Source: Alisma plantago-aquatica (lineage: Eukaryota; Streptophyta; Magnoliopsida; Alismatales; Alismataceae). Taken from it: a stretch of DNA of 64,000 nucleotides. A model generated the notes under the pieces. That model was not told the DNA's origin and searched no databases. It saw nothing but the letters and a program-made list of their open reading frames with translations. This document shows, in pieces, positions 11,831-23,700 of this stretch. How positions within the stretch are numbered: the first letter of the stretch is position 1; the number at the start of each line of letters is the position of its first letter. Location of the stretch: positions 662,561,591 to 662,625,590 of the forward strand of contig OY856409.1 of assembly GCA_963693085.1 (NCBI GenBank), read 5' to 3'. The position numbers and the translations under genes were made by a program.

Positions 11831-13499
11831 TGTAAGGATATATTCACCCATTACCCCCACATATTCAAAAATATGCGGCTTCCGGGTTATACCGCGGAGC
11901 AACCTGTTTCACCATTCATCAAATTCTGACAGTGATGGATCTATGGTCAGGGCTCTACATGATATGATTTCACTTTATTAATTAAGTACATTAGCACATT
12001 CTTTTAGCATCAGTCAAGTTCTCAAACAGGAATTATTGTGACAATTGCTATAGAGAAACATATAAGCTCTTATCAATTGCTTTACCAAAACTTATAATAC
12101 ATTGGGATCTTAATCCCCTATCTCATCACTTCAAAGTTCACATATCACAGTAACATCATTATCTCACTTATCAAATCTGGGTATTCATACCCTCAGTTCA
12201 TCACTAATCACTGTTACCACTTTTTAGGTAACTATTACCTCTAGGTTCTCAGACCGAGGTATACATGATACTTGTTACACAAGCATCACACATGGCTCAC
12301 AAGGCCCATTATGTGTCTTGTCACCTTTCGCTAGGCAACAACTTACTCATATGACTCATAAAGTCCATGTACATTTTGCTACTTTTACTAAACAACAACA
12401 ACATTAAGGCACACAAGGCCAATCAACATTGTCATTATATAAAAGTCATAGCTCAAATCTAGCTATGATCATCATCTCATGATGTCTGCATGATTAATAG
12501 ACATGATGACAGTCATAAAAGTCACTTATCACATCATGTGATACAATAGTAACACCACCATTCCTTTATCAGGATTAGGGTTTACTATCAAATAGGATTT
12601 TCCATTCCATTACCCAATTTAGGGTTAGGATCTCCCATTTCTCATTAGTTAGGGTTTCATGTTTACATCATTAGTTCAACCCCAATATATTGCTCCACCC
12701 TTCTAGGAGCATTCAAAACTATCATAAGTATTTACTCATGATCATTACTTTCATCATATATCATTTATGAATATCAATTCAAGGTATGAGTTCACCTCTC
12801 AACCTTACCATGGTATGTTTATATCATACCCATTATCTTGGCTTAACCCCTTTCTCATAGTGTTTAGCCAACACTTATCAGAATGCATTGAATTCATTAC
12901 ATCTTCATTGTAGTAATTTACATAACACACACTTCTTGTGTTTCTTATCCAAGTATGTTGGAATAAGATGCATCAAGGTATATCAACCCTGAAATGCTAA
13001 ATGTGATATCTATCATGTCTTGCTGTATCGCTTTTCTCCTCATTTCCATCTTACTTAGGTTAATCAATAAACCTTGTATTCAGGTATTTCCCTCTTAATA
13101 CTTTTAACCACTCACCTATCACTTTCATTATATAGTGCACATGTTACACATTAGATTTATCCAACTATCTTTAATGATATGGACTTGTCTTAATGGTTTA
13201 GCATTGCCGATATAGAATAAACTATTATCAACCACTTTATGTATTTCAACTCTTAGGATGTTATCCACATCATTATTTAGTGTTGCATACATAATTCCTA
13301 AGAATTTCATGTTCTTATCTTTGTAAGGTATATAGGGTTGTTACACATGCATGGAGTTATATATATAATGATATCGACATCATCTTGTCCCTTATATCCT
13401 TATTTATTAGAGTATCAACATTACCATTAAAATGGTTCATCAACTTTACCCTTCATGGTGTAACATTCTCATCTTACTTGATTATGTCATCCACACTCT

Positions 13500-14060
13500 A
13501 CTTTAGTGTATTGGCCATTATACCCTCATTAGGGTTTCATATATCATTACATGGCATCACCCCGGATTTAAATTTCACATCAGATCATTACATCAGGGTT
13601 CAACATAACATTATTCTAATTCAGGGTTTCACATGGCATTACTCTAGATTAGGATTTCCCATGGCATCACCCTCAACTAGGGTCTCACATGGCATCATCC
13701 TCAATTAGGGTTTCATAGGGCATCACCCTCAATTAGGGTTTCACATGGAATCATCATCAATTAGGGTTTCATATGGAATCATCCTTAATTAGGATTTCCA
13801 CCTTAATTACCCACAATTAGGGTTTACTATTCATCCCAATTAGGATTCCCATTCAAGTATCCATGACCAGGGTTTACTATTCATCCCAATTTAGGGTTTT
13901 ACATCACATTACCCTAAATTAGGTTTACACATATCATCACACTGGATTAGGGTTACATCCTTACCATAGATTAGGGTTTCACTCAAAATTGCCCTGAATT
14001 AGGGTTAGGGTTCAATAACCTTGTCAATTAGGGTTTTATGCTCATGATTAGGGTTTTATG
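13500..14060 (-). repeat. Telobox array in the 3' LTR of gypsy B
   Basis: The plus strand carries many TTAGGGTTT copies about 30 bp apart, often inside CATGGCATCACCCTCAATTAG, so on the element's own strand they read AAACCCTAATT. AAACCCTA is the plant telobox, a known binding site for telomere-repeat-binding (TRB) proteins. Isolated further copies occur at about 12590, 12645, 14225, 14655, 14890, 15125 and 16220. Confidence 0.85.
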
Positions 14061-14394
14061 ATCTATTTACTAAGGATCATACCCTTAATCACCACATGAA
14101 TCGTACTCAAGTATGAATTCTGCTCTATCATTCTCTCCACTTGATTTGGTTACATCATTCATACGATCAAGTATATACAACTATGATTAACATAGTGTAC
14201 TGAGTTATTGCTATTATAAGCAATTAGGGTTTATCCTAGTAAAGGTACTAATCATCTAGGTACTTTAGGGATTCAACCTTTATACCTATCATTGATTATC
14301 ATTGCTATCAATCATGGGATCAATGGAACAATTATTACCTTGAATTTCCAAATGATTGAATCACATTTGACCTTCATTTGGTTTTGGGGTTTCA

Positions 14395-15345
14395 TCATCA
14401 AACGGTTTTGAAACCGAATGGTCTTGGGTCTTCAAATGGTTTGGGACCATTTGTTCTCAAACGGTCTTGATACCATTTGGACTCAAACGGTCTTAAGACC
14501 GTTTGGTCCAAACCCTCCCAAAACTGAATGGACCAAAAAGTCCTTTCAACACTTACACGATTCATGATTTCAATGGATGAATCGATTATCAATTGAAGCC
14601 TTGACTTCTTTGTTAATTGAACTATTGAATAAACCTTCAATTAGACCATCAATTAGGGTTTTGAACCCAATTGATCTACAAATTCTACTCAAGAAACCTT
14701 CAATTAGGGCTTTGAATCGAGTAGCCATCAATGATCAACATTGTGGAATTGATTCCATTGCAACTAATGAATCATCATCAAATTTTTGATATGACCTGAC
14801 CCCAAACAGTCTTGAGGTCGTTTGGATGACCTCCAAACGGTCTTGAGACCGTTTACCCCATACTATACTTAGATTTTGTGAAATTTCATTAGGGTTTAGA
14901 TCATTAGATTGATCATCAAATCAGCACTTAATTGCATTTCAATTTGGTATCTATGGGCCTTCAATTGCTCAACCATACTTAACACTAGACCTCCTAACGG
15001 TCTTGGGTGACCTCCAAACGGTCTTGAGACCGTTTGTGTGACCTCCAAATGGTCTTGAGACTGTTTGGGCTCAAACACCCAAAAATCTAAATTAACCAAA
15101 TTGAATTTCAGCACTTAACCCGATTAGGGTTTGCTAATTGATTAACCTTCAACTGATGAACCCTTTGGAATTAATCAATAAAATTTGATGGGTAATTAAC
15201 CATCAATATTAGCATCATATTTTCCAAACGGTCAACCCTGGTCAACTCTCCCAAACGGTTTGAAACCATTTAGCTTCAAACGGTTTGATGAAATCGTTTG
15301 CTTTCAAACGGTTTTGTTGAAACCGAATGAGCAACTTGTTGAAAC
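14395..15345. repeat. Array of CAAACGGT palindromes in the 3' LTR of gypsy B
   Basis: At least eight inverted repeats of the form CAAACGGTC-n-GACCGTTTG lie in about 950 bp. The best, at 14484-14505, is a perfect 22 bp palindrome with arms CAAACGGTCTT and AAGACCGTTTG. Others (about 14833, 15015, 15046, 15250, 15276 and 15303) have 2-6 base centres or one or two mismatches. Sequence between them is not conserved in spacing, which argues for selection or spread of the dyad itself. Confidence 0.85.
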
Positions 15346-15533
15346 CGAATGAGATACAATTCTTTGGGAAAAGTGTCCAAGATGATGTCATAATCATCTA
15401 CCCTCGTTCATGTAACTCGTAGTACATCTGATTTCATGGAAATTCCACTTTCAACAAGCAATTAATCAAGAAGATGAAGGAATCAACGAAATTGCAAGAT
15501 TAATAGTTGAATAACAATGTAGAGGTGTTCAAG

Positions 15534-15540
15534 TTATATA
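15534..15540 (-). promoter_or_regulatory. TATA-like site in the gypsy B LTR
   Basis: The minus strand reads GGTTTATATAACTTGAAC about 1.2 kb into the LTR. The other LTR keeps the same place as GGTTATATAACTTGAAC near 23907. It is the best candidate for the LTR promoter by position and conservation, but no start site can be shown. Confidence 0.4.
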
Positions 15541-18222
15541 AACCACCTCCAATTGAGATCCAAAGCTTCAAGATCACGTCAAAAATGGTGGATGCAACTC
15601 CTTTCACTATCCCAAGGCTCGTCCTCAAGCTTTGGGTGAAAAGGAATGGTTAGAATTGAAGAGGGAATCGAGATAGGAAGAAATCATGCATTGATTTGTG
15701 ATTTCCACCATGGATTCAAGGTGAAAGAGGGTCAAGAAACTTACCAACAGGTTGGGGCTAGTTATACTCTTTCTCCCAAGCTTCCAAGGTCATTTTTCAA
15801 GCAAAGGGTGGAAGTGAATTCGAAATTCCCCTTTTACTCTATGGATAAATGAGCTTATATGCAATTTTTATTAAAAATTCAATTAGGAGAGAGCAAGTAG
15901 GGATTATCTCCTCCTTATCCTTGCCACTTTCCCCCTTCTATTCTTTAGGGATGAGGCTATCATCTTTGCCTATTATTCCTCTCAATTATCTACAATTTAA
16001 AGAAAAGCAAATTAAGCACCTTAAATCATTTTATAATAATATCCATGAGTGAGTGGATATTTCTTTTTCTTATAATAATGTCAGTGAGTTATCCACTTCC
16101 TTTGGATATTTTCATGCCTTTGCAAGGCAAAATCTCGTATAACCTCTTTTCAAATTCAGCCCTCAACTTTTGGTTGAAGGGCTCTTTAATAAATATATTT
16201 CTTTTTGCATTAAACTGAATTAGGGTTTCAATTATGCATAAATCTTGATTATTTTAATACCAAGATTCTCTCTCCTCCAAATTAATTCAAATGAGGCACC
16301 CCTCTAATTTTCTTTGCTCTAAATTATGCCAAGAAACATAAGGGACCTTATTGAAGTGATAAATTGCATATTGAACCCTAGGTTTTGGGTAAATTGCACT
16401 TTACACCAAAACTAGGTTTTAATGCACAAACATTGCTTTATCAGCTCTTTCTTGGTGCTCAAGCTTATGAAAGCCATACCACTGCATCATACTCATTCCT
16501 ATGATGCTTCAACATATGTGGAACATATTATCATGTAACATTTGCAAGTTAACCCCTTAACTTGGGTAATTTGTACTTTAGTCCAAAATAAGCAAACATT
16601 GCTTCAACATTACACAAACATGACCAAAATTGAAATATAAGTTCCTCTTGAGCCTTAATTACTTTTCACAAGATAAAATTAAGGATCTAATTAACTTGCT
16701 TAAGAAAAACTCCCAGGGTTAAGGCATAACCTAGGTCAGGGATGTTACAAATTATAAACCCATAACAAGGATTTCATCCCCGAAATCCCAGATAAAGGAA
16801 GACATATATTATTTACTCATTATTCTATCAAGTCTCTACATAACATTTCATTGTTATTGAGATATCATAAGTCTTTGATCAACATCAAGTTATTCCACAC
16901 AAGTTTATCATGGAATGGTTCACACAGACACATACTCCACTGTCCTTTTTATTATTGATTGGGGAGTTGATTCTGTGTCAGGTAACACTTCCCTTATTAC
17001 TTGTACTAACTATCTCATTAGTTGTACATTTTATCATCATAAGGAGAAGTTACTTATCAATTAAGAATTTATCTTAAATGTATCTTTAATTATTATGTTT
17101 ATGCAAAGAATAAACCCCTAACATGTGATGTTCATATTATTTTACATGATTAATCTGATTTCATGGTTGACCATTCCAAGTAGTCAACATAAACCATCTA
17201 ATATTTCTTAGATACTAGAATCTCTTACCTTGGTATCTGTCACATGTGTTGAAAACACATCACATATTTATCTTCCTTTCAGCTTGGGACATCACTTGCT
17301 ACATATATCTTCATCTTGGAACCAAAGTCCAAGATAAACTGATACTTATCTAAGTATTCATCATATGAACATTTTTATTTTATGCACATCAAGTGCCCTA
17401 AGACCCACTTGATTGCCATGTCCCTGGAAGGAAAGAAAACACGGAATCATATTCCTCTTATTATTTCACGTATTTTCAACTGTTCATGAATCATTTACTC
17501 TTTATCTCATCCTAGGTCCCTTGCCCTCAACATAGGAATCTATAAGGATGTTTACATAACATTATTCCTTTCTTTGTTATTATCTGACATGTTCATGAGC
17601 ATCTTATAATCTCATCAAATTTCCCATCTCCATATTATGGGAAAAGATCTTTATTATACTTACAAACTTTATTGGACAGGGATCATCTCCCTTGTTCCCA
17701 TTCTTATCTTATGAGGAGTATACTTTTTACTTCCTCATACACACATACTCATCTGAGATTATCTTAGATTTCTCTTTCTTGTGCTTAGAATATGACACAT
17801 TTATTTCATTCCATTTTTCTAATTTCATGATACTCATTAGATTGTCTCAGAATGACTACTTAATCAGAGCAATCAAAATGATAACAATCTTAGAGTTTCC
17901 ATACTCACTTTATCATAAATAGTTGTATTCCTAGACAGGGTATATAAATACTGAGATTAAGTAGTATGCACTTTATATACTATCATATTCCTTTCTTTTC
18001 TTATCATCATGAGCATAAGATTCATCATTCTTGGATTTTATCCAGGCATCTTTTCTATACCTCATCTTCTCTCATAGAGGTAAGAGCAATATAAAACATC
18101 TATATTGTTTACTTTGCAAAATGTAAGTCCTCTTAGGACTAATCAAGGAAAGCTCAATCAATTTCTTTCTCAATTAAACTCAGGAAACCATAAAATGACA
18201 TATTAGAATGACATTATTTTGT

Positions 18223-18771
18223 CTAACCTGTCATGATTCGTGGATGGTTCACTGCCTCAGGCTGACTCTGCCTCAGAGGTTGATTCATCATAACGTTTCT
18301 GGCTGAGCAATCTCTTGCCAGATGTCCTACCTGTCTACATTGGTAACAAGTTCTGAGCTCTAGATGTGGTCTAGAAGGTTCTTTACCCTTTCCAAGTAGC
18401 CATTGCCTTGGTACACTAGGCTCTGGTTGTACCAAAAACTTCTTCCTTTTGGAACTAGTAGGCCTCTGTTCCTGAGTGTGGATAGGCCTTTTCTCAATCA
18501 TCACCTTATTTTTCTTCTCTGGGCAATACCTTCTGGTATGTCCAGGTTTCCTACACTTGTGACAGACCCTGATTTCAGGTTGTATCCTATTCCTTCCATC
18601 ATTATTCATTGCTCCAATGTGCTGATGTTGAGCAAGAATCCTATTGGAGTTCAAAACTTCATCATTGGGGGATGATAGTCTAGGTTGCATTGCTAATGCA
18701 CGATCTACTATATGCACCATAGCTGTCCTAAATTGCTCAAACAGAGTAGAGAAAGCTGGTCTCTCTATCAT
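18223..18771 (-). CDS. gag: Gag C-terminal fragment with two CCHC zinc knuckles
   Basis: This 182-residue open frame begins at Met (MIERPAFSTLFEQF) and ends at 18223. It holds two nucleocapsid-type zinc knuckles with all ligands present: CHKCRKPGHTRRYC (about residues 70-83) and CYQCRQVGHLARDC (about 142-155), joined by a Lys/Arg/Pro-rich linker. Such knuckles bind the element's RNA for packaging. The capsid domain normally upstream is absent: only about 230 bp separate the Met from the primer site. It is the only open coding frame of gypsy B and remains uninterrupted, unlike all other TE genes here. It could be a packaging adaptor used with a partner element's Gag, or only a deletion remnant. 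Confidence 0.75.
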   Translation of the reverse strand: MIERPAFSTLFEQFRTAMVHIVDRALAMQPRLSSPNDEVLNSNRILAQHQHIGAMNNDGRNRIQPEIRVCHKCRKPGHTRRYCPEKKNKVMIEKRPIHTQEQRPTSSKRKKFLVQPEPSVPRQWLLGKGKEPSRPHLELRTCYQCRQVGHLARDCSARNVMMNQPLRQSQPEAVNHPRIMTG

Positions 18772-19002
18772 GGCTAGGTCAATTGGGGATGTGTAGATAT
18801 ATGTTCTTCTCTGCTTTGATCCCCTATACCTCTTCTTGGTGCAGCATTGCTGCTTTCTGCAACATATTCCTCATGTGACCCAACCATCTTCAAGTTCTTC
18901 TTCTCCTATATGAGTAGAAGACACTATTAGATGGACTAGAAGATACTTAGAACAGACTTTACTACCTTAGTCCTATGTCTCTGTAGACTCAGCAAACCTA
19001 GA

Positions 19003-19014
19003 GCTCTGATACCA
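19003..19014 (-). promoter_or_regulatory. Primer-binding site, initiator tRNA-Met (gypsy B)
   Basis: The minus strand reads TGGTATCAGAGC six bases inside the 5' LTR. It defines the element's orientation and the inner boundary of the 5' LTR. Confidence 0.92.
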
Positions 19015-20034
19015 CTTAATTGTGGCATCCAACTCACAAAAACAAGATTTACTTAAGCGAAAGCGAATCATTTGCAGCGGATTACTGAAAATCACTAAAA
19101 ATTAAAACTTTTTGCAAAGATATACACTCATAGGAAATGTTTTTCATCATGAACCAAAGTGTAACATCTACATCCTGATTCATAAGTACATAACTTGTAT
19201 CATCTCTTCTCGAGGGTTACAACATTAGCTGCCGTATTAACATTATATACAGACAACATGAGAACCTCGAGGCATCAAGCCAAAAACTCAGATCGATTCA
19301 TTAAAACATTAACTATAAACTCCGAGGACCTGAGAGTACATAGACAACACATAGGACTATTATCTATATGACTTGACAAGCAGTATCTCCACCGGAGATA
19401 TTACTACTATCCCTGATGCTGCTGTTGTTCTTTCTTTACTATAGGGTTTCTGCCTCTTCGTCCACGTCCACCTAAAAACATTGGATCCCACGGGGGTGAG
19501 ACAATTATAAATTGCCCCAACGGGAGATATAACTCTCCGCCAAAACATTGTTATAGCAATTTATTATAATAAAACTGAGCAGGAGTTCTTATATATTAAC
19601 AACGGTATTAATCATTGAATGAACAGAGTAAAGTAATCTCCTTTCCCAAGGAGAGCATTGCATCTATCCATGGTAGAATCTTAATTCATCCATCTATTTG
19701 CAATGAGTAAAAAGAGATATCAATAACATCTATCAGCTAGAGATGTATAAAAGAAATGTAACATCAGCCAATGAATTTCCATATTCAATCCCTAAGCAAA
19801 CATGCTATACGACTGATTACATTTTACAATCACACTTATGCCCTGAGGAGATGAGGTATACCACTCATACTCCAACCGACTACTGCAAATTCGAAATCGG
19901 TACCATACAAGTTCAATGGAAGAGCCGGAATCCAAGACCTCAACTTTCTCGGTCAGCATGAGATTATATGGCAGAGACATCATGTGTCAACTGCAATTAC
20001 CTTGCCAAGGTATATTGACATCTTCGCTATAGAG

Positions 20035-20225
20035 TTATAGCCCGTAGAATATACTCTCTTCAGGATATGGCCCGTAGCCAATGCCTGGTATTATATTGTG
20101 GAGTCATGGCCCGTAGCCATACTCGTATTATGTTGTGGAGTCATGGCCCATAGCCATACTCTTATTGGGATATGGTCTGTAACCATTCCTGTACATAGAA
20201 TATGGCCCGTAGCCATTCCTATGAG
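20035..20225. repeat. Tandem repeat with ATGGCCCGTAGCCAT hairpin (5' LTR copy)
   Basis: This is the counterpart of 11640-11830, with the same ~40 bp units and a few substitutions. Confidence 0.8.
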
Positions 20226-21899
20226 GTGTAAGGATATATTCACACATTACCCCCACATATTCAAAAATATGCGGCTTCCGGGTTATGCCGCGGAGCAACC
20301 CATTTCACCATTCAGCAAATTCTGACGCTGATGGATCTATGGTCAGGGCTCTACATGATATGATTTCACTTGATTAATTAAGTACATTAGCACATTCTTT
20401 TAGCATCAGTCAAGTTCTCAAACAGGAATTATTGTGACAATTGCTACAGAAAAACATATAAGCTCTTATCAATTGCTTTACCAAAACTTATAATACATTG
20501 GGATCTTAATCCCCTATCTCATCACTTGAAAGTTCACATCTCACAGTAACATCATTATCTCACTTATCAAATCTGGGTATTCATACCCTCAGTTCATCAC
20601 TAATCACTGTTACCACTTGTTAGGTAACTATTACCTCTAGGTTCTCAGACTGAGGTATACATGATACTTGTTACACAAGCATCACACATGGCTCACAAGG
20701 CCCATTATGTGTCTTGTCACCTTTCGCTAGGAAACAACTTACTCATATGACTCATAAAGTCCATGTACATTTTGTTTCTTTTACTAAACAACAACAACAT
20801 TAAGGCACACAAGGCCAATCAACATTGTCATTATGTAAAAGTCATAGCTCAAATCTGGCTATGATCATCATCTCATGATGTTTGCATGATTAATAGACAT
20901 GATGCCAGTCATAAAAGTCACTTATCACATCATTTGATACAATAGTAACACCACCATTCCTTTATCAGGATTAGGGTTTACTATCAAATAGGAGTTTCCA
21001 TTCCATTACTCAATTTAGGGTTAGGATCTCCCATTTCTCATTAGTTAGGGTTTCATGTTTATACCATTAGTTCAACCCCAATATATTGCTCCACCCTTCT
21101 AGGAGCATTCAAAACTATCATAAGTATTTACTCATGATCATTACTTTCATCATATATCATTTATGAATATCAATTCAAGGTACGAATTCACCTCTCAACC
21201 TTACCATGGTATGTTTATATCATACCCATTATCTTGGTTTAACCCCTTTCTCATAGTGTTTAGCCAACACTTATCAGAATGCATTGAATTCATTACATCT
21301 TCATTGTAGTAATTTACATAACACACACTTCTTGTGTTTCTTATCCAAGTATGTTGGAATAAGATGCATCAAGGTATATCAACCCTGAAATGCTAAATGT
21401 AATATCTATCATGTCTTGCTGTATAACTTTTCTCCTCATTTCCATCTTACTTAGGTTAATCAATAAACCTTGTATTAAGGTATTTCCCTCTTAATACTTT
21501 TAACCACTCACCTATCACTTTCATTATATAGTGCATAGGTTACACATTAGATTTATCGAACTATCTTTAATGATATGGACTTATCTTAATGGTTTAGCAT
21601 TGCTGATATAGAATAAACTATTATCAACCACTTTATGTATTTCAACTCTTAGGATGTTATCCACATCATTATTTAGTGTTGCATACATAATTCCTAAGAA
21701 TTTCATGTTCTTATCTTTGTAAGGTATATAGGGTTGTTACACATGCATGGAGTTAGATATATAATGATCTAGGCATCATCTTGTCCCTTATATCCTTATT
21801 TATTAGAGTATCAACATTACCATTCAAATGGTTCATCAACTTTACCCTTCATGGTGTAACATTCTCATCTTACTTGATTATGTCAGCCACACTCTACTT

Positions 21900-22450
21900 T
21901 CGTGTATTGGCCATTATACCCTCATTAGGGTTTCATATATCATTACATGGCATCACCCCGAATTTAAATTTCACATCACATCATTACATCAGGGTTCCAC
22001 ATAACATTATGCTAATTCAGGGTTTCACGTGGCATTACTCTAGATTAGGATTTCCCATGGCATCACCCTCAACTAGGGTCTCACATGGCATCATCCTCAA
22101 TTAGGGTTTCATAGGGCATCACCCTCAATTAGGGTTTCACATGGAGTCATCCTCAATTAGGGTTTCATATGGAATCATCCTCAATTAGGGTTTCCACTTT
22201 AATTACTCACAATTAGGGTTTACTATTCATCCCAATTAGGATTCCCATTCAAGTATCCCTAATCAGGGTTTACTATTCATCCCAATTTAGGGTTTTACAT
22301 CACATTACCCTAAATTAGGTTTACACATCTCATCACCCTGGATTAGGGTTACATCCTTACCCTAGATTAGGGTTTCACTCAAAATTTCCCTGAATTAGGG
22401 TTAGGGTTCAATAACCTTGTCAATTAGGGTTTTATGCTCATGATTAGGGT
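21900..22450 (-). repeat. Telobox array in the 5' LTR of gypsy B
   Basis: This is the counterpart of 13500-14060. Units of TTAGGGTTT about 30 bp apart are kept, and one unit that reads TTAGGATTT in the other LTR reads TTAGGGTTT here (near 22190). Confidence 0.85.
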
Positions 22451-22789
22451 TTTATGATCTCTTTACTAAGGATCATACCCTTAATCACCACATGAATCGT
22501 ACTCAAGTATGAATTCCACTCTATCATTCTCTCCACTTGATTTGGTTACATCAATCATACGATCAAGTATATACAACTATGATTAACATAGTGTACTGAG
22601 TTATTGCTATTATAAGCAATTAGGGTTTAACCCTTTAAAGGTACTAATCATCTAAGTACTTTAGGGATTCAACCTTTATACCTATCATTGATTATCATTG
22701 CTATCAATCATGGGATCAATGGAACAATTATTACCTTCAATATCCAAATGATTGAATCACATTTGACCTTCATTCGGTTTTGGGGTTTC

Positions 22790-23700
22790 ATCATCAAACA
22801 GTTTTGAAACCGAATGGTCTTGGGTCTTCAAATGGTCAGGGACCATTTGGACTCAAACGGTATTAAGACCGTTTGGTCCAAACCCTCTCAAAACCGAATG
22901 GACCAAAAAATCCTTTCAACACTTACACGATTCATGATTTCAATGGATGAATCGATTATCAATTGAATCCTTGATTTCTTTGTTACTTGAACTATTGAAC
23001 CAACCTTCAATTATACCATCAATTAGGGTTCCGAACCCAATTGATCTAGAAATCCTACTCAAGAAACCTTCAATTAGGGCTTTGAATTGAGTAGCCATCA
23101 ATGGTCAACATTGTGGAATTGATTCCATTGCAACTAATGAATCATCATCAAATTTTTGATATGACCTGACCCCAAACGGTCTTGAGGTCGTTTGGATGAC
23201 CTCTAAATGGTCGTGAGACCATTTTACCCATCCTATACTTATATTTTGTGAAATTTCATTAGGGTTTAGATCATTAGATTGATCATCAAATCAACACTTA
23301 ATTGCATTTCAATTTGGTATCTCTGGGCCTTCAATTGCTCAACCATACTTAACCCTAAAACTCCAAAAGGTCTTGGGTGACCTCCAAACGGTCTTGAGAC
23401 CATTTGGGTGACCTTCAAACGGTCTTGAGTCCGTTTGGGCTCAAACACCTAAAAATCTAAATTAACCAAATTGAATTTCAGCACTTAACCCAATTAGGGT
23501 TTGCTAATTGATTAACCTTCAACTGATGAACCCTTTGGAATTAATCAATACAATTTTATGGGTCATTAACCATAAATATTAGCATCATATTTTCCAAATG
23601 GTCAACCCTGGTAAACGCTCCCAAACGGTTTGAAACCGTTTAGCCTCAAACGGTTTGATGAAACTGTTTGCTTTCAAACAGTTTTGTTGAAACTGAATGA
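22790..23700. repeat. Array of CAAACGGT palindromes (5' LTR copy)
   Basis: This is the counterpart of 14395-15345. The dyads are present but several are weakened by C-to-T or G-to-A changes, for example CAAACGG to CAAACAG. Confidence 0.8.

Larger units (their letters stand above)
10625..16749 (-). repeat. 3' LTR of gypsy B (6125 bp)
   Basis: The plus strand runs from TGTGGCATCC to GGGATGTTACA, so the LTR reads TGTAACATCC...GGATGCCACA on the minus strand. It matches 19021-25118 along its whole length with scattered substitutions and small indels. Internal landmarks are a ~40 bp tandem repeat (11640-11830), the telobox array (13500-14060), the palindrome array (14395-15345) and a TATA-like site at 15534. 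Short open frames inside (for example 13385-13708 and 15646-15852) recur in the other LTR simply because the LTRs are copies, and they show no known domain. Confidence 0.93.
16750..19020 (-). other. Internal region of gypsy B
   Basis: These 2271 bp lie between the LTRs. Beside the 3' LTR the minus strand reads GGATTTCGGGGATGAAATCC, like the pol 3' end of Tekay/Del chromoviruses, but a clear polypurine tract is missing. Between 16800 and 18200 no coding frame with a known motif is visible on either strand. The gag tail (18223-18771) and primer site (19003-19014) occupy the right end. Confidence 0.8.

Noticed and set aside
13500..14060. CRISPR-like or telomere tract because of regularly spaced TTAGGGTTT
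   Set aside because: The spacers are near-copies of one another, the host is a plant, and units are ~30 bp apart rather than contiguous TTTAGGG, so it is neither CRISPR nor a telomere remnant.
15646..15852. Conserved small protein in the gypsy B LTR, repeated at 24016-24222
   Set aside because: Conservation follows from LTR duplication. Its C-terminal part differs freely between copies and it has no known domain.
17281..17400. Possible chromovirus pol remnant in the gypsy B internal region
   Set aside because: The minus-strand words (such as YLRNIRWF) only faintly recall the region before a chromodomain and cannot be extended.
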